Made by a program: the position numbers and the translations under genes
Source of the DNA: Chaetomium olivaceum
Taxonomy: Eukaryota > Ascomycota > Sordariomycetes > Sordariales > Chaetomiaceae
Assembly (NCBI GenBank): GCA_039881045.1
Contig: JAYWVB010000008.1
Coordinates: 496,001 to 560,000 of the forward strand
Direction of reading: 5' to 3'
DNA length: 64,000 bases
The notes under the pieces: generated by a model
Database searches by the model: none
What the model was told of the DNA's origin: nothing
The model's input: only the letters and a program-made list of their open reading frames with translations
Part shown: piece by piece, positions 43,051-56,896 of the stretch
Layout of the letters: the number at the start of each line of letters is the position of its first letter
Position numbering within the stretch: position 1 is the first letter of the stretch

Positions 43051-44886
43051 TCACCAAACCCTCAACAACCACCAACTCCCCAACCCCAGCGCCAACAACG
43101 TCGCGAGCAACACCGCGCCTTCCCGTGTACTCCACACAAACGCGGTCCAGCCCACGACCATCTCCCTGCGCCTGGCCGCAGCCCGCCGCTCCCACGCATG
43201 CACATCCACAGGCACGGGCATCCGGACGCGGGGATCTACCAATCCGCCGCTGTCCTCCGACACCAAACTCTCCTCCTCCCCAATCCCGGGAGGCGGCGTC
43301 ATCTCCTCCTCCCCAAGCACCGGCACCCGCGCGCGGAAGTACACAGCGCGGTGGTCGCTGCACGCCATCAGCGGCAGCGCATCGTACGCGTCCACCTCCA
43401 CCCGCGGCTTCCGCGCCTCTCCCCCAGCAGAAGAGTTACGAGGAGAAGGAGGAGAAGAAACCCATCTCGGCACATCCAAATACAGCACCCGATCACACCA
43501 CCCCGGCCAGCGATGCGGCGCAAACCGCCACGGCACCACGGGCACCCCGTCCACCTCCACCCCCGCCTGCACCTCATCTGCGTTCACCGCTCCCTCCGCG
43601 CTATCCAACAAGTCGAATTTATACGTCGGCCCAAACTGCACAGGCGCCTCTGTCAGACCGTGCAGGGTACGACCCGCGCGGCGCTCTCGCGTGAGCTGGT
43701 CGCGCGGGAAGAAGTTGGAGTGGTGGTGTTCGGAGGCCGGGTCGAAGGAGGGGAAGTTGGAGGAGGGGGGTGGCGTGGTCGACGCGATGCGGTAGTTGAG
43801 GTCGCCCGCGACGAAGAGGTGCGAGGTGGGCTTGTAGACGGAGAGGGCTTGCAGGGCGGCGAGGGTGGCGGCGTCGGTGTTGGGGGGCAGTTGCGGGTGC
43901 GGGGCGAGGAGCGGGTGGGTGTCTTGTTCGTCTCCGTCTTCTTCGTCTTCTGAAGCGTTTTCCTCGGGCTCTTCTTCGCTGGGGTCGGGGCTGTCGCCTG
44001 TGGGGAAGCGGCGTGCGCTCTCGCCTCCGCCGCCGGCGCGGTCTGGGGATGGGCCGGCTCGGTCGGTGGGGAAGTCGTCGCCTGGGAGGACGGTGCGCGG
44101 GTTGGCGAAGGTCAGGCCGGCGACGATGCTGCGCCAGTTGGAGTTGCGCTTCTTGAGGTTCCATTCCATGGCTGCGAGATGGGTGGCTACGAAGGTAAGT
44201 TCTGTCGTCTTGCCCGACCTGGTCCCGTCTGTCTGGCCGCCGCTCCAGGTCACCCTCAACCCGACGGCGCCCTTGTTTCCCATGTCCGCCGCGCCAAAGC
44301 CGCACTCTGCCTCCTCGATCTTTCGTATCGAGGTTGGGTCTCGCGCGTACATAAGGAGGGCGGTCATCCCGACGTTCTTCGCGCGCACGAGCGTGTACGG
44401 TGGTGTCCCCCCGCGGGGAGCCGCCGCCAAGAATGAGGCACGTTCATCGTCGTTGTCGGCTGTCGCGAGCAATTTCGCCGAAGCGAGGTTGAGCGCTTCC
44501 CCGAAGCGGGCGTAGTAGGGGTTGAGGAAGTAGGAACCGATGAAGGAGTAGGAGAGCGGCGCTACCTCCTGGAGCGAGCTATCGGCCGAGGAAACCAGGT
44601 AAGCATGCGAAATACAACGGGGTTAGACACCCCGGGCCATAGTCCCAGTCGGCGCGCCGTTCTCTGCTCGGCCGTGTTTCCGAGCCGCATCTCGGGATGG
44701 GCACGAGACCACTCCTTGCAGGGGTATTCGGATCTTCACAACTTACAACACAACCAAGTCTGGTAGGTCCGCCGTATTGTGCGCCGCGAGAGCGCCATGG
44801 AGATGCGCAGCGAAGACGGAAGGGTTGATGAAGGTTTTGGCGCAGTTAAAGGTGAGGATCAACAGGTCGAGTGTTGACGGCGCCAT
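43051..44886 (-). CDS. Tail-anchored inositol-polyphosphate 5-phosphatase (Inp54-like)
   Basis: Two exons (44747-44886 and 43051-44578; intron 168 bp), 555 residues, frame intact. The start gives MAPSTLDLLILTFNCAKTFI; splicing joins DLPDLVV to FSLQEVAPLSYSFIG, the first 5-phosphatase motif. Others follow: FVATHLAAMEWNLKKRN, LFVAGDLNYRI (metal and catalytic residues), APVQFGPTYKFD, PGWCDRVLY and the C-terminal CSDHRAVY. The last 30 residues form one hydrophobic helix (AVLLATLLALGLGSWWLL), an obvious tail anchor, as in yeast Inp54 on the ER. It would remove the 5-phosphate from phosphatidylinositol 4,5-bisphosphate at a membrane. An acidic, unconserved insertion lies at about 43900-44060. Confidence 0.9.
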
Positions 44887-46733
44887 CACTGCTGCATCTG
44901 TGGAGGTCTTGCGTGACTTCATCCCAAGACCTCGCAGGTGTGGGACATTAAACGGTGCGACGTGACGTGGTTGGGTTCCGAAACGGTGTCTTTTTATGTA
45001 TTCGTACTTGGTAACAACCTTACCGTTTTCCGCAATGTACCAGCAGGGATGCTCAAGGTCGTGCGGGGGAGGGGGTGGGAGATGCCGGGCAAGAAATGGG
45101 CAGGCGGTGACTGAGGGTGACGGGGAGCTGCTCGGGAACTCTTGTTGGCTTGTTAGCTCAATAACGGGACGGGTCCCACCACTCTTTATACGGACGTTCT
45201 CTGCTGATGTCTGACTTCGATGTTCGCATCCAAGAGGGGTTTAGATACGCTCTGACTTGTACAGCCTCTCGACACCGACTTTTCCATGGATTACGGGAGG
45301 CTGAGCACTGCGCTACCTGATCACCTTGCAGAAACGATGACCCATCAGAGGGCACATTTCCAGAACCGAGTCACAGTGGGCGTGAGGCATAAAAGCAAAA
45401 CGAGACTGAAATTAATGAAACGAATGGCACGCGTTACTGGTGGCACCTCAAACCGGTCAACACTGCGAGCTGATGCCTAGTACCCGGAACCCGGCCCAAC
45501 TACCGCCCGCAGCCGGTCTCCCCGATCGTGATACCATGGTCGCCCTGAGAGGAGCGGGGAAGGTTGTCGTCCATCGCCACGGAACGGCGGCCTCAGAACC
45601 GGAAGACACCGTGGGGGGGACGGGAGAGGCGGCCGAGTTCCCCACGATTAAACCTGCCTCTCCCCGAGCGTCCTTGCCGATGACCCAACTCCTTTATTCC
45701 CCACGTCTCGCAGTAGCTGTAACCAATGTTCCGAGTGTACCTATCAGCCAATTCCTCAGCCATGGTTTCGGAGCCACGGTAGTAATACCGAGGCCTACTT
45801 TCGCATCCATGTCTGAGGGTTGGACTGATGCTTGTCTCCATCGTGCCCACGCTAGAAAAATATTGCTTCGTCCCCTGTTACCTCCCCACAAGCGTGTCCC
45901 GATGCGATAAATGCAGTGCAAGGAAAAATGCAAGACCAAAAAAGAAAACAAACGCAAAGGTATGAGCGGTGTGTGCTGTGAATTATGCAATTGGCCGAGT
46001 TCCTACGACAAGGGACCCGAGAAGCGATCGCTCTGAACGGTCGCCGTCGAATCAAGATCCCGTCTCATCGTTGACCATTGCTCTTAACATTGCGGCGCTG
46101 AAAACGCTGCCACAAACAACGGCTGCCCTTCCCCCGAAGCGACACCCCAAAAATATCAGAGTGCCGGGCATGCCGTTCGGTAGATCCCCGGTCCGGACAG
46201 CCAGCCAAGCGGTGCTGGCCATGAAGCCAATTGCCACCTGACGAAGCGCTGGACCAAAGGTCATCCGAGCAAATAAAGGTCATGAACTGATGAGATGTCG
46301 AAAGAAAACTGGGGGAGGAAAAGCAGTCCCGAAATGCCAGAGATGGTGGGAGGAGGGAGTGTATCCGTTATCGATGCTGATCCGGTCCGGCAGAGCACAG
46401 CTGCTTCCGCAAAAGGACCCAGATGCTCATGACAGGGCCCACGAAAGGGCCCGTCCAGCCAGTCGACGAGAAACAAACTCATATAGCCCGAGGGGTAGAA
46501 GGCGACAGTCCGATCTTTGTTCAGTGCTTCAGTCCATGGGCCGGTATTTGTTGGAAGCATATCCCGGGCCAGCGCCCTGAGCTTTCGCAGCTGAGCGCAG
46601 CCTATTATCGCAAACTGACCGTCAGCATTCCATGTCAGCATTGTCCCTCCGGCCAGCGTTGATGAGCGCGCACCAAACACGAAGGAAATATGATTCCTTA
46701 CTAGGAATGCTTGGGCTAGGCTTGGTAAGTCAC
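44887..46733. other. Intergenic region
   Basis: Upstream of the 5-phosphatase and downstream of casein kinase I. Several open frames exist but none has motifs or signs of selection. Confidence 0.4.
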
Positions 46734-48010
46734 TCACATCCTGTCGCTTCCGCCGACGGCACGGTTGGTATCCGGGGCCTCGCCGGTGATTTGCTTCCTG
46801 GTTCCGCGAGGCAGCGCCTGAGCGTCCTTACGGGCGGCGGCCTGGGCATCCTTGGGGTCTCCCTGGGCGGCCTGGGCAGTGTTGCCGGCAGCCTGCTGGA
46901 TGGCCTGGGCGTTCTTCTGGTACTTGTAGACGGTCCAGTCAAAGACGTAATCGTACTGGAAGCCTTCACGAACGAACAGGTCGCGGAAGATCTTGCGCAG
47001 GTAGCTGTAGTCGGGCTTGTCGTCAAAGCGGAGCGGAGCGACCGGGTGTAGTTCAGGTAGATGGCGAACTCGTTGGGGAAGCCGCGGCAGAGGACATCGG
47101 TGGGCGTGGTCATCTTCTTCTCCATAATCCGGTCGTACTTCTGCTTCTTGGTGGCAGCCTTGAGGCCCTGCCACGGGAGCGAGCCACGGCAGAAATAGAG
47201 CATGACATAACCGAGCGACTCCATGTCGTCGCGGCGAGACTGCTCGACACCGAGATGGGTGTTGATGGAGGCATAGCGGGCGGTGCCGGTCAAGTTCTTG
47301 TTCTCTCTGTACGGAATGTGGAAGTGCGTCTTGGGGTCGCGGTACTTCTTGGCCAGACCAAAATCGATAACATTGACTTGGTTACCCCGCTTACCAATAC
47401 CCATGAGGAAGTTGTCGGGCTTGATATCGCGATGGATGAAGGATTTGGCATGGATATACTCGATGCGGGAAATCAACTGGTCGGCGAGGAGCAGTACCGT
47501 CTTTAGCGAGAACTTGCGGTTGCAGAAGTTGAACAGGTCCTCCAAGCTAGGTCCGAGGAGGTCCAGAACCATGGCGTTGTAGTCGCACTCGGTGCCGAAC
47601 CAACGGACGAAGGGGATGCCGACGCCGCCGGCGAGCGACTTGTAGACGCGGGCCTCATACTCAAGTTGCGGGTGCTTGGCCTTCACACTCTCCAGCTTAA
47701 TGGCAATCTCCTCGCCCGAAATGATGTTGGTGCCTAGGTAAATGTCACCGAACGAGCCCGAACCGATTTTACGACCGATCCGGTACTTGTTCCCGACGCG
47801 GAGATCCTGTATTCCTATCATTAGTAAAGCAGTCCCCCCAAACCAGGTGGCCATCACGAATTCCCCAAAGTCCCGCTGCCACACCGCCTTTCGAGGCCCC
47901 CAAGGTGGGATGGGGGCCAAGATGAGCGAAAGGCAGCTAAAACCAACTGAGGACGAACGCCAGCCACATCACAACACGAGTTATTCGGGGGTTCGTACCA
48001 TCGTCGTCAT
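46734..48010 (-). CDS. ck1: Casein kinase I (CK1 delta/epsilon, Hrr25-like)
   Basis: A four-codon first exon (MTTM, 47999-48010) is joined across a 192-bp intron (47807-47998) to DLRVGNKYRIGRKIGSGSFG. The kinase domain is near-invariant in fungi: GPSLEDLFNFC, FIHRDIKPDNFLMG, DFGLAKKYRD, TGTARYASINTHLGVEQSRR. The C-terminal tail is Gln/Ala-rich (QAIQQAAGNTAQAAQ). CK1 acts in vesicle traffic, DNA repair and the circadian clock. The frame breaks at 47028-47040, where CTCCG (minus strand) is present twice in tandem; removing one copy restores RSLRFDDKPDYSYLRKIF and gives 359 residues ending at the TGA 46734-46736. A last short exon after a GTGAGT donor at that point is possible. For an essential gene this duplication is most likely a sequence error. 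Confidence 0.92.
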
Positions 48011-51000
48011 CTTGCCTATGGTATGCGGGACTTCCTTTAATCGTGGGCTGGGACGCTAATTTGCGTAATAATGGTGTGAAGCTGCTGTATTGAAAAACAG
48101 AGTCAGCCTTCGTCAGATTTGTTGGACAGAAGTGAAACCCGCAAGCGGGAAAGAGATCAACCCGGTTTGGTGGTTAAATGCAGAATGGTTGTCAGGTGCG
48201 TCGTCTCGAGTTGACGGCGACCGGAGGCGAGTAGCGATGACTTCAGGCTCCTCGCCTCTGCCAAGGCTCCGCTCAGGTCGCCTGCTTGCGCCCTTTATCG
48301 GGGGATGCAAACCTCGACGAGGGCTCCAAAAGACGTTTGAGAGATAAAAAAATGGGGGTTGATGATATGCTTACCTGGCAAATGCAGCCGGATCGGTGTG
48401 ATGCGAGGCAGGATGCGGAAGGCTGCCCAAGAATTTGGTGATGACGGAGAAGGGAGAGGGAGAAGGGAAATTGGTGATCGAGGGGACGGCCGCATAGAAA
48501 CTGACTTTGAGGGCTGTGAGGGAATGCCTCAGCAGGGGCTGGCAGGCGCCTGGCCTTACTCCACAGTGCGCCTGCGCCAACCAGACGCCGCATGTACAGT
48601 GCGAAATGGCAGAAAAGGCGTCAATCAATCCCCTGGTGCCCAACCAAGGTGGGTTGTTGGCCACTGGAGATGCTTCCACCTCAGCCTCTCGATCCGAACA
48701 ACCTAGCAGTGCCAGCGCACCACACATCTGCAGCTTGTTTTGCAATGTGGCCGACCTCACGCACAATGACGGTGTGTACACGACACGAGAAGAATATCGG
48801 ATTCTGCAGACACGCGTTTTAGCGGTTTCCGATGGTTGTCACGAGGTTTGCTCGAGCGCCGCTTGTTCACAAAAGGCGTGTCGCTCTTGGCAGCCATGCA
48901 ACCGGAAGCGGGCATCAACCACTCGCTCACAGGAAGCGACCTCCCGTCAACCTTGTGTCGGTCAGCAAAAGCCAAGCCGCCCTGCTTTAGTTAGTCCGTC
49001 TTTCCCGCTGCTGTGAGAGAAGCCAAGGGAGGGCGCTAATAAGGCACTCGCACCAACTTTACACGCCGTCAACGGGAATCAGCGAGGGAGCTGGTCGGTG
49101 GGCACGAGAACAATATTACACAGTCGCAAGGGACCCGACAGGCTGGATCTGTCGGTATGTCAACCCCTTCGGGCGTGGGAAGGTGTCGGTCGAGCAGGGC
49201 GGCGCTTAACTATTCATGCAGCGTCACGGCCCGGTCAGGTTAGGTGGTGAGGAGTAAAAGACGGGCCGCCAGAGCACGCACTGTGTAATACGGTGGGCGG
49301 ACTCGCTACCTCGGTCGGGAATGTCCGCCGCACGCCATTTCGCCAGCCGCATAATCCGGAAACAGAAATCCTCATGCGAAGGCACATTGAAGAGATGAGT
49401 AAAAGGGGGCCGAAAGGGGGGCCAAAGGGTGGCCAAAGGGCATGAAAGGGCGTCAGGAAGGCACCAAACCGGAGTTCTAGATCCTTGATCCGTCGTGGCT
49501 GCCGCGCCACCGCTTCAAAGGGCGCAAACGCCTCCGTTCGAAACCACCAATAGGCCGCGACCCACACCCGACAGTCTCCATTCAGCTGACTCGGCATCGC
49601 TCGGTCTCCTGACCTTCACCGCAGCTTGACCTGCAGAAACCCATATATCTACCGACCGACCTCAGCCGTCGCGCCCTTGGCCTCAGTCACCTTCCGGTTT
49701 TGCCTCCACAAGCTAGAACCCCGCAGGCATGATTAACCCCGAGCGACCTTTGCCTCACCGATCAAAGCACCACACGCGGTGAACGCACCCAATCGGCCAC
49801 CCAATCTGTTACTGTATCAACACCCAACTCCTCGTGGGTGCCCATTGTTGGACCGACGGACAGCACGACGATAGTGGCAGGAATATACCCTCTTGCATTT
49901 TGTCTTGCTGCCTTACTTGGCTGCATACATTGCCTGGAACCCCGACAGATCCGGACAAAGAGACGAACCTATGTGCTACAGGCGTCGCCCCCGAGTCCGT
50001 CACATCATTGGGCTATGTGGGTAGGTCGCGGACCACCGTCTCGGGCTCTGATCCGGCCAGCTCGTCGGGCGCGTCTTGTGCCCGTCGGTGTGACCGCTGG
50101 CCGGGCCGCCGGTGATCGATCTCGGATATCCAGGTTATATTCATGATATTGTGGATCGGTAAATATTGTTAGTCCGACTGACCCAGATGGCAACTCTCCG
50201 AACTTGGTACATGTAGCTATGCTTCCTTCCAGGCCATCGCCTTTGGGATGCCTTGATCTTCGATCTCGATGCCGCTTTCAAATTGCGGATGCCAACGCCG
50301 GTGTAACCTGCCTGGTAGGACACGCTGATGCGGAGCAGCAGCGTGACTGTTTTTTACTTGATCATGGCTCGTCTGTTGTGTGCTTATTCCTCAGTTGACG
50401 GCCACAAAAGCTACCGATGTACCATAAACTCAAAAGACACGTCCGCGAGTTGCGCGGCCACCATCAATTTTTCCCTGCCCCGCGGTCGCTTAACATCGTC
50501 CCTAAATTCGCTGTGTATGAAACCACCAATCAGTTTCGGGGCTTTGCTGGAACTCTTGAATAACGAAAAGCAACAAATTGTAACACTAATTCCCGATCGA
50601 ATGAGCATCCGCAGAAAGCGAAAAGATGGGATTTTGCGAGTTGTGTGCAAGGTAGGGAGTTAGGGTAAGGTTGTACATAGTCCATACTTTGGAGAGTTCA
50701 GTCAGTTGCCCTCCCGGTCCTCCCCGGGAATCGGCAACTGAACCCTTGGGAGGTCCTGAGGTACGAAATACATCAAACGCCAATCGCATCTCAACTCCCA
50801 TTTCCAGGGGTTCACTACCCCACCACGCGCTGGGGTCGGAAGGCGGGGCAAAACAGAGGGTAACCAACCCCTTTTCGCAATTCCCTGTTCCATGCCTGTT
50901 CCATGGTGTCCACCCCAGGGTCTCTTCTTGCCGTTTGCTTGCTCATTCCTACAACTATCATAAAGCCCGACAGAGCCAGGACGGGAGGAACAGGGCGAGC

Positions 51001-53243
51001 ACATACGGATGCCTTCTCGCAGCCTGTTGGAAGGCATGACAGAACCAGGCCTGAGGGTGCACTCGCTTCCCGTTTGCGGGGCGAGCAATCGCGGTTCGTG
51101 GTCATCGGACAGGGTGGAGCTGGAGACCCTGAATCCCTCCCATCAGGATCCGAGGTTCCGTCAACCGCAGGAGGAGCGACAAGCGCATCCAAGAATGTAA
51201 TGTTTAGCCATACTATGTCCGACTTGTCTCGACACCTTTGGGATCTCGACCGTCTCCATACTGAACTGAGGTGTGAAGGATGGATGTACAATCACATCCC
51301 ATCTGAGTCTTGGCTGTCTTGTCGTGACACGGTGCCGGGGCTTTGCCCCAGCCTCGGGGTGGGGACTTGGTTTATGGGCCGGCACCCTCTGGCCAAAAAA
51401 TGCTGAACTCTCAAAAAAAGACTAAACTCGCGGAAGAGAAATAGGAACATAACAATAGAAAAATAGATGGAAAAGATTGTTAAGAAAGATAGAAACCAAG
51501 TAAAAGATACGTAAATCGAGTTAGGCACGAAACTCTTCTAGGCTCCCGGCTGCTTTTGTTTCGTTTCCTCCAACGCGAGCTTCTACACCTGGAGTCCGGC
51601 TTTTTTTGCCCATGCCGTGGCCGGGTGTAAATCGCCAGTGGCCCTGATGCCGAGGACCTGCGTGTGTTTGCGCGATGCGACGAAGGGTAGCGTCCACCGG
51701 GGTGGGATCTTCATCGACCAGAGCAAGGAGGTAAGGAACAGGAGAGTGTGCCGCCCACGCCCCAGCGATCAATCTCGCCATGGTCGGTCGGCCTGCTATT
51801 CATCTCTTCGCGACGCAGAACATGAGCTCTGCACCTTGGCCCCGTTGAAAGGCAACCCCTTCATCAGGTAACTGCAATTAAAAGGTACCTAGATAGTGAG
51901 CTAATAGCTCGAGGGTAGACGCGGGGAGGGTTGTTGAGGCTGGGCGGCAGTTCATCAAAGTTGGACCCTGCAGAACATCCGGCCAGGGGCAATTAGAAAA
52001 GTGCCCAGACTCAGCAGGCTTGGCGACCGCCGCCCAGCGTGGAGGTGGTCCCAAACGGGAATGGCGCGTAATCCGGTCCGCTGAACACAGAAAGAACATG
52101 GGGATGTTTGCTGGCCCCCCCTGGGTTGCCGACATGTCCATCTTATTAACTTGCCCTGGTGACCACCAACGGCGCTCTTCTTCACCTCTCTCCCCATCAG
52201 GTAGCCAAAAACACACCTCGCCCCCAACTACAAGCTCTGTTTTCGAGGTAAAACGTCTTGTCATCGGCGCCCCTGACCAAGCTGGGCACTCCCCGTCACA
52301 CTCACGTATGCACACCGCTGCACCTCTCAGCGGCGACCCTCGAAACTCCACCGATCCACAAGCACAACCGAAGGGCACAGGGTCCTCCTGTCTCCAGCGG
52401 GTGAAGGTTGCCAGCCGCAGGGCATTAGATTTCAGGTTGTTGCACACGCGCAAACGAACTCCCGTGCACTCCCCCGCCGACCCATTTAGCGTTGTCGCCT
52501 CGGTGGAAATCGCAACTCTGGACGCCGATCCCACGCTCCCTCTCCAGAAGAGCCCGTCCGTCCCCCAAAACCCCTAAATTCCCAACGTGTTGGGAATTGC
52601 TCAACTACCTTAGGTAGCTCTCCCCGAAACAACACCCGCAGATGGGCCCGAGCAAACATCGTTTTCAATACCGTCTAACCTATTCGTATCGCAAAGCTAC
52701 TACCCCACAGCGCATGTGTTGGACCGCGCTTCGGCATCTTTGACGTCCCAGCGCCGATTTCAGTCGCTCTACGAATACCAATACCAGCAGCAGCACAGGC
52801 CCATAACCAAGGCCACATTGCTGTTACCGGAACCCAAACTTGAGCTAGAGACGCGCGGCCGTTCGTCCGATCTCGACCCCTCGTGGCTACACCGAGAATT
52901 TAATCGCTATCGTGCCTGGACTACTATATATCCGTTAGCGGCGCTTCGCTGGTCGCATTCTCTCGACCCCCCGTTTCCTCCGCCAGCCGCAAAGGAAAAG
53001 AAAGCCGCCCGCGTTTGAGACGGACCCACGACGGGAACGACCCGCTGTCTGAAGAAACACTCCTTATCTCCACTGGTATGACGCCGGCCCTGGTCAAAGG
53101 AATTCAATCCAAGACATTTTGACACGGTCGCACAGGGCAGCAGTCGACTCAACTCGAGTTGACACGCAAACGGCGGCTCGCGCCAAAACCAACACCGGAA
53201 CCACCAAACTTCCATCATCGGATTCGCCATCGTTTTGCCCATC
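48011..53243. other. Large gene-poor interval (about 5.2 kb)
   Basis: No supported coding gene, RNA gene or transposon could be recognised. It carries the promoter and 5' UTR of the CK1 gene on the left and of Pal1 on the right. GC-rich short frames are scattered but lack motifs. Long 5' regions are common before such regulators in this class of fungi, so it may also hold non-coding transcripts that I cannot see. Confidence 0.4.
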
Positions 53244-55281
53244 ATGGCAGGTTCGCAGCAAGGTGAGCACATTGCATTCGGTCATTCGTTCTTCTACCTG
53301 CTTGGCGACTCCGGGTGCAGACGCCGAACCCTGCTGCGCTCCCTCAGTGGCGGCCAACGCAAGCATCGAAGGGGGAGATCCACGCAGGCGTTGCCTGGTC
53401 GGTCGCATCCCGCTTCCCAGTTTTGCGAGTCCAAGGGGCCGCGTTGGCGCCTGGGCATGTCCATCGGTTCGCTCTGCGATTGAGCCTGTTGTGTCATGTT
53501 AAGGAGATTACTGTTTCATGTTCCTGTCACCGTCGTCATTCGCATGCACGTTGCCGACGGCCGAACCTGTTCTCTCCCTTACCGACCTGATCGCTAACTC
53601 TGCCCATTTAGACCAGCGATCCGCCGGGTTGTCATTGAACCCTTCCTTCAAACAACCCATTCCGCAATCGCGCCGTATCGCCTACGAGCCCGGCTTCTCC
53701 GTTCGACGACCCACCTCCGCGCCCGCTCTCGCGCAACCCATTCCTTGACCCCGCCATTACAAGCAGGTCCAGCCTCTCTAACATCCGATCCGAGTCGGAA
53801 AGCATGTCGTTGGACAAAAGGCCGTCCCTCACAGCCGAGGAGATTTTCGTACGTCCTTGCCGTCAATGCACGCGGCTGACTGCCAGTATCTTGCAAACGG
53901 TCGCATCCGAAACGTAGTCTGACCATGGTTCGCGCAGGGTTCGTTGACGCTTGTCGATACATCCGACAAGCCTGCGCCGCCGCGGCCAGATGCCGCAAAG
54001 CCACCGCCGCCGCCGGGGCGTCGCGGCCCGCCGCCCCCTTACCGCGATGGTGCAGGGCCGCCCGATCGTAGGGGCCCGCCGCCGAACCATCGCCCGACTC
54101 GATCACAGGAAGAGGCACTTCGCGCTCGGAAAATGCAAGAGAACGGTGGCCGTGGTGGGCCGCTGGACCCCTCACGCTCCCCGCAGCGGCGCCCGGACAG
54201 GCGACCTCGCCGGAACTCGGATTCGTCCATTCTGGACAATGATAAGATCATGACCGAGGAGGAGCGAAGGCAGCGCGACCGAAAGCGACGCGAGCGAGAA
54301 CGCGAGCGCCGTCACCGTGACGGTGAGAAGAAGAGCAGCAAGCCCCCCAGCCGCAGGGTCGATATTATCGACCAGCTGGACGCAACTAGCATCTACGGTT
54401 CTGGAAGTAAGTGGCGTCGCCCTGTTTTGTTAGAAGTCGATTTTGCTAACGTCAATTGCAGTTTTCCATCACGACGGACCATTCGACGCCCTCAACCCGC
54501 ACCGGAACCGACAAGGCAGCCGACGTGCACCCATGCAAGCCTTCCCGAAGGATTCTCTGAACAACACGATCGGCGGATCTGGGCCATTGAACGCCCGGCC
54601 GGACCATGCGACCTTCCTGGGGCAACAAGACGACGAGGCATTTATCGAATGGTCTCGGGGTGGCAAGGATAAGGAGTACTCGAGCTCCCGCAGCAAGGAC
54701 ACGCCGGTCTTCGATCCAATGAGCCGCGGTAGCATCCTGCACGGCGACGAATCTCTTGGTCTCGGCACATCGACCTTCTTGGAGGGAACGCCGGCCGCAC
54801 GGACTGCCATCCAGAAGCGCGAGGAAGAGCGAGCTGCCGAGGGCGACGGTCTACAGCGTAAGAAGTCACTCGCTCATCGAATTCGCAACATGAACCGCGG
54901 CGGCCGTGATTTTCAACCCTCGGGCCGGGTTACCGGTCCTGAGTCCGGCTACGGTTCCCGGCGGTCTCCTTCCCAGGGCGGACCGGCCTCGGCTTCGCTG
55001 TCGGAGCGCAACCCGTTCTTCAACGAGTACGGATCCGGCAAGGGCGAGGAGGAATTTACCGTGCACAAGATGGATAGCAACGGAAGCAGGCCTTCGCCGG
55101 CGAGCCCCAATGGGCCCAGCCTTGAGCGCAGGTCGACGACGGACGCTACCGGGGTGATGATGCTCAGCCTAAAACGAGCGGGATCCTGGGTCGCATGAAG
55201 AGTCTGAAGGGAAGACGCCAGCGCCCGGCTCCTGCCGCAGGTGATGCGGAGGCCATCCCCACCCCTGGGACCGCGGTTTAG
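53244..55281 (+). CDS. pal1: Pal1 family cell-morphology protein
   Basis: Four exons (53244-53262, 53612-53848, 53938-54406, 54462-55281), about 510 residues. The first exon codes for MAGSQQ. The proline-rich, low-complexity N-terminal part (PPPPPGRRGPPPPYRDGAGP, RSQEEALRARKMQENGGRGG) leads to a basic charged helix (EEERRQRDRKRRERERERRH). The Pal1 signature lies at the last junction (FHHDGPFDALNPHRNRQ). Pal1 proteins are membrane-associated, needed for polarised growth and endocytosis with Sla2. Two single-base slips are visible: an extra A at 53650-53652 (PSFNNPFRNRAVSP expected) and a missing G at 55151-55154, after which the true tail DDAQPKTSGILGRMKSLKGR continues to the TAG at 55281. Confidence 0.88.
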
Positions 55282-56896
55282 AAGAGTCGCAGGGCAGTTC
55301 GAGCGAAGCTGATGGATGGCTGGGGCTACAATCCCATCCCGCCCCAGACATGATAGCCCCCGCGCTGCTTTGCTTCTTCGACACCGACTTATCCCTCAGG
55401 TGCTACGTCTTTCGGTTTTCTCCACGCGATACAATACCCTTGGCAGGTCAGGTGCACACAGACTACCCGGCATTGGGAGGTCTCCGGCCTGCGAGCTCCC
55501 TCGCAACTCTTCACGATAAAAAAGTTTTCTCCTACGAACCCATCGGATATCGGGATGCTCTTGGAGTCTCCAAAGAATATGGTTACACGGTCAAGTTGTG
55601 GCTTTCTTTCCCTCTCTCTTCTGTTTCCTCGGTCATTGGCAATGGTGCGACGCGAAATACGGAGAGCAAAGCAAAGAATGGCAGGAGCCATATAATGTCA
55701 CGGGGTCAGCTCTGACTGGCTATGGAGGGGGGGGCCGATGCAGGCGACAGCGGTGTCGGGGCGGGGGGCTTGACTGGTTCCTGGGACCGCTTCTTCCATG
55801 TACATAGCATAGCATACTCCCTTTTCTCTTTTCCCGCGGGTTTGATGACACGGGGAGGGGGGTTGTTTCGGGGAAAGGTCGGGGACCTGGCGAGTTTTTA
55901 TTTTCTTGCACAGCCTGTTTCTGTCTGTCCCTTGGGGTTGTTGTTTGGGTTTGGCCCCGTTGTGAACAAGCACCGCGGCACGTCGCTTTCATTGGCAGGT
56001 TGAATCGAGTATTGTTGTAATGATTGAAATCATGATTCTTACTCCCTTTTTTTTTTTTTTGGTTTGGGACTGTACGACACAAAATGCGGTCAGGGGCGAT
56101 CGCGGTGGGTGGGAAAGGGTTGGGTTGCTGATCGCTCGGGTTGGGCCCACCGCCATCCTTGGCTTGCTCAGGGGCATGAAACGACGAGTGAATGTGTCGA
56201 TCTTTGAAGGGACGGGGGTGTTGGAATGAGGTGGGTTTGTGGTTGTGTGCATGACGATGCTCCGCTGAGGTGGTGCTTCATGGGCTGGGAAAAGCAGCTT
56301 GATGGTGTTTCTGAGCACCCCTGGTAGGGTTCTGATGTTCACTTTCAAGCGTGGACAAGAGCTGCGAGATAGATGTGAATGTGAAGGCCAGCGCCCGTTA
56401 TCTCATCGGTCTCAGTTTGTGACTTTTCAGCCTTGGGGGTTGTTTCTCCAAGCATCGTGGGGAAGCTGTAACCTTCATCATCTCCAATAATGCAAGGCGA
56501 AAAAAAAGATGGATTGCCTCAGGTATCAACCAACCTGAATCGCAAAAATAAAGTTATTGGTGAGAGCACAAACCCGATATCGTCCCGAATACATAGAACA
56601 ATGGTCAAAGTCTTTAATCAAAACCGAGTTGAGTAGCGGTGGACAACCACACTTACTCATCGCATGAACGACAACAGATGTCAGTTCGATGTTTATTTAC
56701 ACCCGACTGCATCCGGCCAAGTTGACTGCCGAACCCTCTCCACCGACCCCAACCCATCCACAACGACCTACCACCATCAACACCACTGTCATCACCACTA
56801 CCACCACTACCACCGCCATCACATTTATCACCACCGCCCCCGAAAAAAACACCATCAACCACCAACCACCACCCCGACACCGACCCACCACAAACA
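55282..56896. other. Intergenic region with simple repeats
   Basis: No gene. A run of about 15 T lies at 56046-56060 and a trinucleotide-like (ATC/ACC) stretch at about 56770-56835. Confidence 0.45.

Noticed and set aside
48011..53243. Search for tRNA, 5S rRNA or transposon in the large interval
   Set aside because: Isolated B-box-like strings (for example GTTCGAAAC near 49537) lack a matching A box or cloverleaf; no terminal repeats were found.
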